Shown piece by piece: positions 22,441-34,190 of a stretch of DNA of 64,000 nt. A program made the translations under genes and the position numbers. The notes beneath the pieces were generated by a model, which was not told where the DNA came from, did not search any database, and saw only the letters and a program-made list of their open reading frames with translations. The DNA is from Bactericera cockerelli. Taxonomy: Eukaryota > Arthropoda > Insecta > Hemiptera > Triozidae. The stretch lies in assembly GCA_024516035.1 (NCBI GenBank), contig CM044956.1, positions 29,124,410 through 29,188,409 of the forward strand. The letters are read 5' to 3'. How positions within the stretch are numbered: the first letter of the stretch is position 1; the number at the start of each line of letters is the position of its first letter.

Positions 22441-24314
22441 TACAGGGTGATCGAAACCACCCAGCCACTATCTTTTTCTCGAGAACGGTTTGAGTTAGGA
22501 TCTTGAAACAAAAAATTGGTCCCCAATATGAAGTCTGAAGTTTCATGGGAAAATATTTTGAACCTCCGCCCACCGCCCCTAAGGGCGTTTTCAGGGGGGC
22601 ACATGTCCGTTTCTCCCGAATTTTAAATGGAATGCATATTTTTTTATTTTACTTTCAAAACATGCAAAGCAAGTTAGTAACATTAGTAAAAAGAAAAAAA
22701 ATATTCCTTGGTTCGAGTCCCGAAAAAACACGGGTTTTAGAAGAAAATAGGCCCAGGTTGCGGAAGTCATTACGGGCACCCGGTAAACGTTGTAAAAAAA
22801 ATTAAAAATGTCAAAAGATAGGTAAAGTTCTCTTCTTTAATATGATGTACTTGCTTTTATTCATTAAGGAAGTCAAAGGTCCTTAAATTGGTCATAAACT
22901 TTTTTCAGTTTCAAAAGACCAAAAGTCCAGAAATTTAAATTTGACCCCCTATTTTTTTTCTTTTAAATAAAAGAAGAAAATTATGAGCATACAATGCAAA
23001 AAAAATGAACTTTCTGCAATTTTTTTCCTTAAAATGGCAGACGAATAACCTCTGAAATGCGCTCATTTCCGTGCGCGTGAGTCATCACACGAGTCCATGC
23101 CTGAAGTTTGTATGTACGGAACCCTCATTGCATGAGAGAAGTTGATGGCCAGCATGTATGGAGTCTTAATGTTTGGTGCGGTGTCCTTAGCACTAGGATT
23201 ATTGGACCGTACTTCATCGACGGAAAGCTGACGGGAGTAAAGTATTTAAACTTTATTTGAACTTAAAACCAACATTAAGGATACAATGTTGTTCCAACAA
23301 GACGAGGCCCCACCCATTTTTATCTGAGGGTGTGAAAACAACTTGATCGAATGTTCCCTCAGAGATGGATCGGTAGAGGAGGACCAAACTCTTATACCCT
23401 CCGCACCCCGGACCTCACCGTCATGAATTTCTACCTGTGGGAAAATGTGAAATATTAAGCATACCGAACCAGGCCAACAGATGTGGAAAATGTGAAGCTG
23501 CGCATCATTGAGATCAACCGCAACATCACACTTGAGGAGCTAGACAGAGTTCATGCCACCTATCCTGGCAGACTCAGGAAATGTACTGCAGCAAAGGGTG
23601 GTGTTTTTGATCATCTGTAGAAGTGAATTACCTACATCGTACATACAAACTTCAGGCACGGACTCGTGTGATGACTCACGCGCACGGAAATGAGCGCATT
23701 TCAGAGGATATTCGTCTGCCATTTTAAGGAAAAAAATCGCAGAAAGTTCATTTTTTTTGCATTGTATGCTAATAATTTTCTTCTTTTATTTAAAATAAAA
23801 AAAAATAGGGAGTCGAATTTAAATTTCTGGACTTTTGGTCTTTTGAAACTGAAAAAAGTTTATGACCAATTTAAGGACCTTTGACTTCCTTAATGAATAA
23901 AAGCAAGTACATCATATTAAAGAAGAGAACTTTACCTATCTTTTGACATTTTTAATTTTTTTACAACGTTTACCGGGTGCCCGTAATGACTTCCGCAACC
24001 TGGGCCTATTTTCTTCTAAAACCCGTGTTTTTTCGGGACTCGAACCAAGGAATATTTTTTTTTTTTTACTAATGTTACTAACTTGCTTTGCATGTTTTGA
24101 AAGTAAAATAAAAAAATATGCATTCCATTTAAAATTCGGGAGAAACGGACATGTGCCCCCCTGAAAACGCCCTTAGGGGCGGTGGGCGGAGGTTCAAAAT
24201 ATTTTCCCATGAAACTTCAGACTTCATATTGGGGACCAATTTTTTGTTTCAAGATCCTAACTCAAACCGTTCTCGAGAAAAAGATAGTGGCTGGGTGGTT
24301 TCGATCACCCTGTA
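22441..24314. mobile_element. Long-TIR element around a decayed mariner-like transposase
   Basis: Ends TACAGGGTGATCGAAACCAC and its inverted copy bound arms of about 679 bp (22441-23119) and 676 bp (23639-24314), nearly identical. The many mirrored short frames on both strands in the arms are shadows. The 520 bp centre carries transposase remains on the plus strand. The TA-containing ends and transposase type place it in the Tc1/mariner superfamily. The arms are far longer than the typical ~30 bp TIRs of mariners. Confidence 0.85.
23120..23638 (+). pseudogene. Mariner-like transposase remnant
   Basis: Plus-strand translation, with frame changes and stops, gives consecutive blocks of a mariner-like DDE transposase: SLNVWCGVLSTRIIGPYF, then FQQDEAPPIF (degraded Q-D-G/A-P block holding the second catalytic Asp), then WIGRGGPNSYTLRTPDLTVM and NFYLWENVK (block holding the third catalytic Asp), and a C-terminal LEELDRVHATYPGRLRKC. 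The N-terminal DNA-binding part is missing and stops interrupt the frame (for example TGA after PPIFI and TAA after ENVKY), so it is inactive. It sits exactly between the two long inverted arms. Confidence 0.8.
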
Positions 24315-25160
24315 TATCACGACTTCACGAGTATACCGAAAAAATACCTATCTCGAAGAAAATAGGTAAGTAATTTTTTATTACATGTCTATGTTCTGAA
24401 TATTGTGTTATTTTTGACTTGACAATTTTTCTTGTATAAAATACTAAAAGAATTAATTCCTTGTGTCAGCAGACTGCCAGGTTTCACAGATTAATGAGTG
24501 CACTCAGCCTAATATTGAATTGAATGAAAGTTGTTCTGTCTTTCTCTCTCTGACTCATTATTTTATTATTTGCCATGTTTTGTTCTATTTGTTCCTTTTT
24601 TTTAATAATTTTATAATGTAATTAGTCTCAGAAACTCTCCCTCTTTCTTCTATTACATTCAACTTCTCCCACCTCTCTGTCTCCCCCCTCCTCCCTCTCC
24701 TCCGCTTTCTCCTTTCTCTTTCTAATTATAATTAATATTTTATTAAATTTTCACAAAAGTTAAAAGTGTCTGGCTGCTGCTCTTCTTATTATAATACAGG
24801 AAAAGCTGTCCTGGTTGTTGTTCTCCTTCTACTTTCTTCCTTGTTCTTAGAATTCAGTTCTTTTATTTTTTAAATTCATTTTAGTAACGAGATGGGTGTA
24901 CAATTTTTTAATAGCAAATCGAAGCAAAAGAAAAACATTTGTGTACATTTTCAACTTCCTAGGCAATGCAGGTAATCTCCGACACCTAAAAAAAACTTTG
25001 AAGCTTTATTGAGTACTTAGAACTTACTTACTACAGTAAAATTCAGGACATAATCTCAAACAAAATCTCCTATAGTAGCTAGGTATTCGGATAGCCTCAA
25101 AATTACCACAGCTAGAAATCATTCAATCCCTGATTATTATCATTTTTTTTTTTTTTTTTT
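24315..25160. other. Non-coding spacer
   Basis: AT- and CT-rich (CT-rich tract near 24630-24720), with a 22 nt T-run at about 25143. No gene supported. Confidence 0.5.
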
Positions 25161-25163
25161 TTT

Positions 25164-25315
25164 TAATGGAAACAATACTTCCTCGTGATTGGTTCACATT
25201 GTATACGCTTGGCAATTTTGAGATTTTATACTAAATTACTTGTATCTTCAAAACCGCATAACCGATTTTCTTCAAATTGGTTTTATATGGTAGAATAAAA
25301 CATACAAAAAATTCG
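25164..25315 (+). repeat. Dispersed repeat copy (CTTCCTCGTGATTGG family)
   Basis: Shares ACAATACTTCCTCGTGATT, CTTGGCAATTTTGAG and ACCGATTTTCTTCAAATT with minus-strand copies at 52889-53035 and 56757-56895. The middle text (cttcaaaaccgcataaccga) is typical of conserved non-coding modules in arthropod interspersed repeats. Class unresolved. Confidence 0.6.
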
Positions 25316-27886
25316 TATCCGCAAGTTGTAAACCTTATGAAAGTACATGAAAAGGATGGGAACTATGTTTTCCGTAACCTTACACTCGGCCAGGCTGTTT
25401 CTTTCTTTGTATAGGCGTTCTTCACACCTCGGCCAAGGTGTTTGATTTGTACACTTATCTGTACAAATTTTTGGATTTTCTTAAATATCAGAGCTTAATC
25501 ATATTTATGCTTTAACGCGAACTATTTTTTTATATTTTAAATCAGGGCTCACATGGACTTGTAAGTGTTGAAATACCAGTTTACTGCTAGTACCTTTCTT
25601 GCCAAAGGTAAAAAAAGACACCTCAAAATAGCTGAGAGTAACAAGAACAACTGTCAGTAACAATACAGATAGGGCTAATGCTAATGTGGGATTGCTTCAA
25701 TAAAGTTGAAACATATCACGGTCCCCTGGGACTATTCATGCAGGGATAATCCGTGTTACCAGGGTGGCGCAGTGAGAATAGTCCACTTTAATCCTACCCA
25801 TGGAACTCATCCTCATGAAACGTGTACCCCTTCCTGTACCCCTTGAAACCAGTCTTTTTTAGAGAGGATGAAGGTAAATAAAAATATTCCTAATGCAATT
25901 TTCCGAAACAATTTAGAACAGCACACTCTAGCCGCTAGCGGCTCCAGCATCACCTATCATAATAATGATACATATTGTATTTCTGAATTATATTAGTGCA
26001 CCACCCTGTCATTTCTATTATCTAATCACATTATTTATTTATAATATTTTCACATGAAAAACAATAATAATTTTTGAAAATTTTTAAACTAATAATTCAT
26101 GACAGGATGGGAAAAAACGTCGAATTATAAAAAACAACAAAACACAACAATGCGATCTGTGATAAAACGAACTGATAACCCGCATGCTAGGTGAGAGGAG
26201 GGGTCATGTGAGGAAGGAGCGGACACCCAATATAGAATTGGGAATGAATTTGGTCGTGTATTTTTGAAACAGAGCTCAATCAATTTATTATTCTCATGAT
26301 CATCCAACAGGACAAAAAAGTGCAAAAATAACACATAAATAATCTTTCATGCCGAAATCCAAACTTCACCTACGTAATTGAAAATTGGATCTGACTGATC
26401 TGACATGATAATGTTATCCATTGACGGACGTGACGTTATGATAATGTTTTTTGGTTGTCAATTTTTTAGAGTGGCCAATTTCCCTGTTGTTATAGTTAGT
26501 GATACTTGGGTAATTAAGAGCAACCAATACATATTACTGAGTTTTCTTCTATACTAAGTTTTCTTCTATAATAATATTCATGGGGTATTTTTTTTTTTTT
26601 GCTCTTCTTAAATTAGTTATTATTATTTTAAAGGGTCATAATTTATCATGGAGTTGAAGCATTACCCGCAATTTGCAGAAATACGTAGGTATTAGTGTGT
26701 AGTTGTATACTAAACTTATTACGTAGGTATATACATGTTTGTATTGAGATCCCTGGAGAAGGTTTCATGCCTTGCCCCTGAGAAAGCCGCCTGCCTGTTC
26801 TAGGTATTATGTAGTCACATGAGAGAGTTGGGTTTTGAGTTTACGACGGTGAAAAAATACGACAGCGAAAGAACGGAGAGAGAGCTTCGTTTTATGACAG
26901 ACGAGTTCAGAACGTCTCTCGTATGTAAACTTTAGAATTTCAGGGACCAGAGTAAAAAGTCAAAACCAGGATCAGACAAAAACACGATTATTTGTATACA
27001 GTGCTCTTTGAGCCCACCTGGATGGTAGAGGTCCACACGCAGCACTTGTCAATTTCTCAACTCTTGACTACAAAACGCGAAATGTTTTTTAGAAAAAAGT
27101 TTCCAACTGAAAATGACAACCTGTATCCAACTGACAGTATAGATATCAATATTAACCCATTTTGTAATCATTCTATTTTTGACGATACTTTCAGTGAATT
27201 GAAAAGTTTTTTGTTTCGATTAAGTATAGGCTTGATTCGATCAAAATTTAAAAAAAGGTCATTTGAACTGAGAAATTGAAGTAGACATTTATGCATGTTC
27301 TGTGAAATGTTGTATGTTTAGATCTTCTTCTTGATGTCAAACCTTCAAAAATCAGAAAAGACCCACCTACAATTACAAATCTATTACCTAGTCGTTTGAC
27401 ATGTTGCTCCTATTTGTTTTAGTGGGTAATAAGGACCATTAGACTCTCTGAATCTTTAATGTGGAGTTGACTTTATAGAGAACCCAGTTGAGCTTTTGCA
27501 AACAAGGAACCGCAGGACCCATTTCCAAGCCTGAGCAGTTCCACTAGAAAATATTATGACAGTCCTCAAATAGAAATAACTTGGAAACGTACGTATAAAT
27601 AATTTATTAATCAACACATCTCGTGGCTTACAGCGTAATGTTTGATATGAGGGATGTATAATGTATGTGCTATTTTATATGTTCTAGCTGTTCTTAAAGT
27701 GGGATGATTGCAATATTGTCAGTATTAGATTATTTGCATTTAGCAGAACCATGTCGAAAATTGACTGGCGTTCTTAATACTAATAAATTATTGAGGTACC
27801 TTATAAATACTGTTGTGATGGATATATTATAAGCTTATCGATTCTTATAATGATTTTGGGACCCATCATTCACCCTATCCTCTTAG
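25316..27886. other. Non-coding spacer
   Basis: No repeat family recognised and no supported gene. A 95-residue plus-strand frame (26992-27279) has mixed composition and no recognisable domain or splice context. Confidence 0.45.
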
Positions 27887-27888
27887 TA

Positions 27889-29180
27889 AACTGCTGCTCA
27901 AAAATGATGCACAGGTCAGATTTTTCTATCTCCTGGAGGACTTTGGTTATAATCACATGAATCTTTCTCAATTATAAAGATACAATTAAAACACTTTACC
28001 TATTTACAATATAAATCACAGGACTTTATTGTTAAATAATAGAATCGGAAAAATAGGGAAAACACTATGCAACCAATTTTTTTATGTATATTTATTAAAA
28101 TAAACCTTTTAACACTCGGGTTAGGATTTCCTTTATTCCTCAATAGCGAGTGTGGCCTCCTTGAGCTTTGATGGTTGCTTGCATTCTTTTTTTCATGCTC
28201 TTTATGATGATTTTGACATTATCCTGAGGGATGTTTGCCCATTCCTCTCTTACTGCTCTTTCCAAGTCTCTTGGGTTTTCTGGAGCAGGATCACGAGATG
28301 GAATGCGCCTCTTCAGCATGTCCCAGACGTGTTCGATGGGATTCAGGTCTGGACTCCGAGCCGGTGACCCCAGGGTCTCAATACCTTGGGTCTCAAGATA
28401 CGCTTAGGTGATCCGAGCTGAATGAGGTTTCAGCTCGGATTATCTTGCATTAAAATGAAGTTGGTACCATATGCTACACCCAAGGTGTAGGATCTCTGCC
28501 ATGTACCTTTCAGCATTTAAGGCTGGTCCAGGGACAGTGATCAACTCCGTGCGGAGCTGGAAAGAGATACCTGCATAAAAAAAATGATAGAGCCACCTCC
28601 ATAGGCTTCATGTTCTGATACACAGGCTTCTGTATATCTCTGTCCTTCCCGTGGCAACACACGCTGACGTCCATCTGGCATGTCTAGTGCCACTCTGTCT
28701 GGTCTCATCTGTAAACAGAATTCGCTTCCAATCTCGGATTGTCCAGTTCACGTGTTGCCTTGCATTTGAAGGCCAGCATTTCGGTGGCACCTGGTGAGTT
28801 CAGGGCCTACAGCTGGTCTAAAAAATCCACACCACCCTCAGATAGTTGCTTAGAAATGGTAGGGGCCAAAAAAAAAAAAAAAAAACTCCGTGAATGTTTA
28901 GTACTATCAAGGTACTGGTCAAGGTCCGTTTTCTGAGGGAGCTAAGCAAAAAATATCGCTCATCTCAACGGGTTTTACGGCGCGGACGTCCTTGTTATGG
29001 TGTTCTCAACTCTCTCCCGTTTAGCCTGAACCGTTTTAAACTCGTGCTATAGTTGAACCCGCCGTCTACCTGCTTCAAAGTACGAAAGCTATGATTCAAA
29101 AGCTTGTGCGCCCATTGAAATTGCCTATAATAAAATTATTTAGAAAAATCATGACCGTGCATCACTTTTGAGCGGAAGTT
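27889..29180 (-). mobile_element. Tc1-like DNA transposon, decayed
   Basis: Inverted ends: left AACTGCTGCTCAAAAATGATGC and the reverse complement of the right end AACTTCCGCTCAAAAGTGATGC agree at most positions, and similarity continues through GGTCA-GATTTTTCTA. Both outer flanks are TA (27887-27888 and 29181-29182), the expected target duplication. At 1,292 bp it is close to a usual Tc1 length, and it contains a minus-strand transposase pseudogene. Confidence 0.8.
28140..28900 (-). pseudogene. Tc1-like transposase pseudogene
   Basis: Minus-strand blocks in order: ARQHVNWTIRDWKRILFTDE (first catalytic Asp, around 28700-28760), then after broken sequence ARSPDLNPIEHVWDMLKRR (block with the catalytic Glu of the D,D34E triad, about 28290-28350), and the usual C-terminal RDLERAVREEWANIPQDNV ending near 28140 with a TGA stop. 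A frameshift lies upstream of ARQHVNW and a long T-run (in the + strand, A-run at 28869-28885) disrupts the N-terminal part; several stops occur. The function would be cut-and-paste transposition; this copy cannot make a complete enzyme. Confidence 0.8.
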
Positions 29181-29182
29181 TA

Positions 29183-31477
29183 TTAACCATGTATTCCAAT
29201 GTCATTTCGCGAAATACCTATATCATCTTCCCATACATAATTATGTATAGGACCTAGAGGAGTTGTAAGGTGAATTGAATTGAATATTTTTCTCTTGTAC
29301 AGGGTGTAATATGATAAGTCATAAACAATAAGTGTGCCCCTCTCTGCTCCGAAGAGTTTGGGAACCTCGCACAAGGTAAGGTGGCAGTTTTTATGTCCTA
29401 ATTTTCAAAATGGAGCGTAGGTATGTACCCAGGCAAATAAAAATATAAATGGGAGTGGTGTTGCGGGTTGCATATTAGAAGAACTTCATGTTTCCTAATC
29501 TGAAATTTAATACCTGGGTACCTTCTGAAGTTATAAATAGGTAATTGAATTAGCAACCCGCCTTTCTCTCTTCTCAAAAAGAATAATATTCAGAATCTAT
29601 TTGTCAAAACGGAATGATACCTACTTAATTATACATTTGAATTTGAAGTGAGTCACTCAAGAACACAAGATAGAAACGAGCTCAAAAATTGACTATAATA
29701 TGTTAAACAAGCAGAATGCAGGCTTCACAAGTTACTTTTTGTAGATTGTTATAATTTCTTCCGCTCTACTCTTCTCCTTCGCTTCAACAGTCGAACACAA
29801 CCACTTCATAGAACAGGTCTCACCATTCAAAATGTAATGATGTTCTTTTATCATCCACTTCCTCAGTATGTTACCTTCACCATATCCTACTCACCTTATC
29901 TGACCTACCCACCTTTCTCACCCAATCAGTAACCCTATACGAAAATAATATACACTCATAAGTAAGTACATCGTATATTTCTCTCTGAAGTGTACACCGT
30001 TTATGGTCAAATGATTTCAGATCATTAAAAAGTCAAAAAGGGTAACAAGGGAGAAGAAAAAGAGCCATTTTAAACTTTGAACCGTACGAAAGAGAGAGCA
30101 AGAGAAGGAAAAGGTTCAGGTTCGGAAGCAAGGACATGGGAAACTAGAAGGGTAAAAAACATGAGAGAAGTAGAGGAATAAATATTGAAAGAGCAAATAA
30201 TAATGAAGAGAAAGAAACATAGGAAGGAAGAGAGAGGTCCAGTCCAGAAGAAATTGATACAATACGTTTATTCGCATGAGTAGTTCACTTGAAAAAGAAG
30301 AAAAACTGTATGAAATAGAAATCATACATTCTCATACTGCACAATTACAGGGCATTGCTTCATACATTAAAGTACTCTCATATAAAGAGGTAGTTCGGTG
30401 TTTCCTTTCTTAACCTGCTAATTAACACAAACAATTAATTACTTAGAGTTGGAAGAGGAAAAATAAAAGATTTGGGGAGGAGTTCAATTTTTCTTTCCTG
30501 ATTTTTGGAGTAAGTAAGTTTACATCAAATTTTGGGAAAAAACAATCAGCATTTTTTTATTCCATCCTCGATGCATTTTTTAAAAATATACATATGTAGG
30601 TAATTTAGGTATAGTACGAAAAATACTCGTACTGCATGTGGTACGACAAGAACTATCAAATTCAATCACTAAAGGTCGTTTGCAAGCATCTTCAACTCAT
30701 TGAATGTGTCCAAAATATTGTTGAAATCACTGTAGGTGAGGTGCGTGAAGATAGCACCCGACATTGAAGCTAGAATTTTGTACCACCTAAGGTGATAATA
30801 TTATGAGGTATTTGGATTTTCCTTGATTCAATCGCTTTCATTAATAATGCCTTCTTCTTTGTGTAATAATGTACTTATTTCCACATCTGAGATCCTCTTA
30901 ACTTCTCTCGGTCCTTCCTGTCTAGCGTCCAGGTTTCCCTTCCATTATCTCAATACACCATCTGGTACTTAACAGACAAATTTCTTCACAAGGATTTTTC
31001 GCAGATATTTCAGTGGCTTCCTATATGGTTTTGAATGTAGCGGCCAATGGCTTTCCACTAACCACCTTTTGTTTCTCTGTGTTTTCCATTTCCATTTTGT
31101 AAAAGCAAAAAATCAACACTTTAGAGTGAGCTTTGTGATCCCTCTCTCAAGATTGTCTCGGTCAAAACTGCTGGGGGAGAGTAAAAAATGTTGTTACATT
31201 ATTATTATTTTTCTACACAGGAGAAAAAATGTTATAGTATGATTTTTCATACAAAAAGGCCACTTAAGGGCAATAATATTATTTATGTTACAAAAATATG
31301 GAAAATAGAATAGAAAATAAACCCCGACCTTTTGGTCCAAGAATTCTAAATTAATATTCACTTTTTTCAGTTACTCGCACAAACTAATCAAATTATGTAT
31401 ATTTACTATTTGAAAAGACCAAGTTTCCTGTATGTATGAATGTACAGATTATTGATAATTGATAAAAAGATATCACC
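29183..31477. other. Non-coding spacer
   Basis: Contains a lone TACAGGGTGTAATATGATAA end at 29299 without a visible partner and purine-rich stretches (30040-30300). No gene supported. Confidence 0.5.
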
Positions 31478-32010
31478 GACCTCAGTTGCTCGATCGATAA
31501 AGCTAACCTGCTGAACACTTAACCACTGTGCTACAGCTAACCAGCTGAACACTTAACCACTGTGCTACAGCTAACCAGCTGAACACCTAACCACTGTGCT
31601 AGAGCTAACCAGCTGAACACCTAACCACTGTGCTAGAGCTAACCAGCTGAACACCTAACCACTGTGCTAGAGCTAACCAGCTGAACACCTAATCACTGTG
31701 CTACAGCTAACCAGCTGAACACCTAACCACTGTGCTACAGCTATCCAGCTGAACACCTAACCACTGAGCTACATCTAACCAGGTGAACACCTAACCACTG
31801 TGCTACAGCTAACCAGCTGAACACCTAACCACTGTACTAGAGCTAACCAGCTGAACACCTAACCACTGTGCTACAGCTAACCAGCTGCACACCTAACCAC
31901 TGTGCTAGAGCTAACCAGCTGAACACCTAACCACTGTGCTAGAGCTAACCAACTGAACACCTAACTACTGTGCTACAGCTAACCAGCTGAACACCTAACC
32001 ACTGTGCGAT
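31478..32010. repeat. 34 bp minisatellite of tRNA A-box-like units
   Basis: About 15 copies of a 34 bp unit (AGCTAACCAGCTGAACACCT AACCACTGTGCTAC). On the minus strand each copy reads TAGCACAGTGGTTAGG, a perfect match to the pol III A-box consensus TRGCNNAGTGG, followed by TTCAGCTGGTTAGC, also D-arm-like. The array is preceded by CCGACCTCAGTTGCTCGATC, the 5' head of the tRNA-derived SINE family seen at 16411-16486, so it probably grew by slippage inside such a SINE. No B box is present within the array. Confidence 0.8.
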
Positions 32011-33990
32011 CCTCTTAGGTGGAACTGAAAGGCCTTATCACGGGTCAAGGAGTAGTGATACGAAACGTATCTCCAAGCAATTGAAAATATTAACTTTTCT
32101 CATGTACATTTTTCTCCAACCCCCCCAACAGTGGGAAACTCGAAATGTTTTCAACATAGAGATATTCTCGAGATCTGTGATTCGGACTTTACTCTCACCA
32201 GCCATCCTCCTGAACCATCCCTCCTCTCCACATGTAAAACTGAAGAGTTAGTCTCACCCTCCTCTCATATCTACTCTGAATACTTTGAGATGGACAATGT
32301 TTTCTATATCATTTTTAAAGACCTGAGGCTGGACTTGTAGCTCAACCATCTGTTCTTATTATGACTCGTGTACAATGCTGTACATACATACTAGCCCTCC
32401 ATCGTAAGCTCACCGTATAAATAAAGAACCCTTACTTTCAAGGAGGAACAATAATCTCTAACAGAATAATGTCTTGATGTCCAGCTTCCAAATAACAAAT
32501 AACTTGAACTATACATTATACTTACGCATAGTGGTTGTCACAAGGGACGCCAAATCAGCACAAGTCTGGGTTTGGGGACCAATGTAAAATTTAGTAGAAT
32601 GTACTACACAAGAGTGGAGCTTGACAATCTAGTTTACTGACGATTTTTTTTGTCATGACTGAAGCTTCCGGCAAGCTGCTTATATGCCACTGGACCCCGA
32701 GTGTACTGTCTGATGGAAATCAAACTTCGGATTCCTGTAATGCCTTGGCTTGGTACGAATAATCTTCAGATTGGCAGCTAATATTCTACCCGTGTTGTTT
32801 TCTCTCCGCTGATCCATCCGATAATACGGCTGGCGGGCGGAGCAGGATTTTAATTACCTAGATGGGATGTACGCCAGCCCGGGGTATGGACGAGCCGGGC
32901 TGGGTGAGGAACAGTGGCGGAGGTTCTCTTTCAGGACAGGATTCATATTTCAAACAATGTTTATCCATTTTTGTTCACCGTAAGCACCTGTACAAAGTTA
33001 CAATAAATTTACAATGATAATTTGAAGTAAGTCTGATCAAGTTCATTTTGCTTTTCAAAATCCGTTTTGCTTTGTGTATCATTTGGTGACAAGGACATTT
33101 CAGTAGGGTAATTTTGGTGAACTTCTCTATAGTTTAACTAGATTAGCGCTAGATTATAGTTTAGCGCTAGATTATTGATAAAACAAAAATTGCATTGTTT
33201 AGGGATCAGTACTTATAAGTTCACATACCTACTTACAATCAATATCGTGCATGTTGTAACTTTAGACCCAATATTTGGCTTAACTGTGTATATTGTATAT
33301 TCATGTATTTTCAAATCATTGCTCCACAAGCAATAAAGAGCAAACCATAAATGACAAAAATAAATAATCTGGACCGTCCCTCAAGTCAGTGTTTCAAAAA
33401 ATCACAGAGCACTATAGTCCGACTTGAGGTCCGGTCTGGCTTATCTCTGTTTTATTACTGTTTAATAATTTGGTCCTTTCATAGTTTAGGGATATTTGTT
33501 CCATCAAATCTACAGCACTGAGAGAGAACATGTGAAAAATGTGATAGAAAATTCTTTTCAATAGGGGAATAATTTAGCAAAGTGCTTGGCTGTTTCTCTC
33601 CCTCCCACCCCACCTCTACTGATGTCCCCTTCTTCTCCCCCTCTACTTTGAAATCTCCATCATCATTATTACCTTCCCTCCCCTGCTCTCCCACCCTACC
33701 ATTCATTATTTTACTATTAAATAGTTATTACTTCTAGCATGTTTATCACACTCGCTGCGCGCCCCTCCCCTCTCCCCCCTCCTATCGAAACAGGAGTAGC
33801 GTTTTCATAATAAAAAAACCATTAACAAAAGAAATCCATTTCTTTCACTTTGGTTTAGGCCCATTTTGGGGTTTTTATTTTCTGTTATGAAAGGAATTTT
33901 AGCCTAATACTTCATTTTCCTTCTGGAAAAGTGAACTGCAGTAAACTTAAAACTAGAAGCGATTTGAATAGCTCAATATTTGATAATTTA
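32011..33990. other. Mostly non-coding; one candidate terminal exon
   Basis: Besides the candidate at 32131-32340, it holds a GC-rich patch around 32820-32930 with no clear frame, and a duplicated TTAGCGCTAGATTAT motif (33140-33178). No gene is named. Confidence 0.4.
32131..32340 (+). CDS. Candidate 3'-terminal exon, unidentified
   Basis: TTTTCTCCAACCCCCCCAACAG| is a strong-looking acceptor at 32130. An open frame (…HRDILEICDSDFTLTS..., ...EYFEMDNVFYIIFKDLRL) follows to TAG at 32338-32340, and AATAAA occurs about 80 bp further on (near 32420). The composition is not repetitive. No domain is recognised and no partner exon is found, so a chance arrangement is quite possible. Confidence 0.25.
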   Translation: MGNSKCFQHRDILEICDSDFTLTSHPPEPSLLSTCKTEELVSPSSHIYSEYFEMDNVFYIIFKDLRLDL

Positions 33991-34190
33991 TTAATAATAA
34001 TTGATGTAATTCTCCATCTCTCTCTACACTATCTCCTAACCTGCGGTCTCTTATTTTTTCTCTCTCTCTACTATCTTTCTGTCTCTTCTTTTCTCTCATT
34101 CTCCTCTATCTCCTATCCTTCTGTTTCTTCCTTGCCCTATCTCTCTCCTCTACCTCCTATCCTGCTGTCTCTCTTTTTCTCTCAATTTTT
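33991..34190. repeat. Degenerate CT-rich repeat tract
   Basis: Imperfect repeats of CTCTCTACTATC/CTCCTATCCTTCTGTCTCT-type units, about 50-60 bp apart, all pyrimidine-rich on the plus strand. Confidence 0.55.

Noticed and set aside
22347..24373. Several 60-86 residue frames on both strands
   Set aside because: They are mirror images of each other in the long inverted arms and are not conserved protein-like sequence; only the central transposase remnant is meaningful.
26992..27279. 95-residue frame as a gene
   Set aside because: No recognisable domain, splice sites or neighbours; length is within chance expectation for this composition.
31478..32010. CRISPR-like array
   Set aside because: Units are contiguous 34 bp tandem repeats with no unique spacers, in a eukaryotic context.
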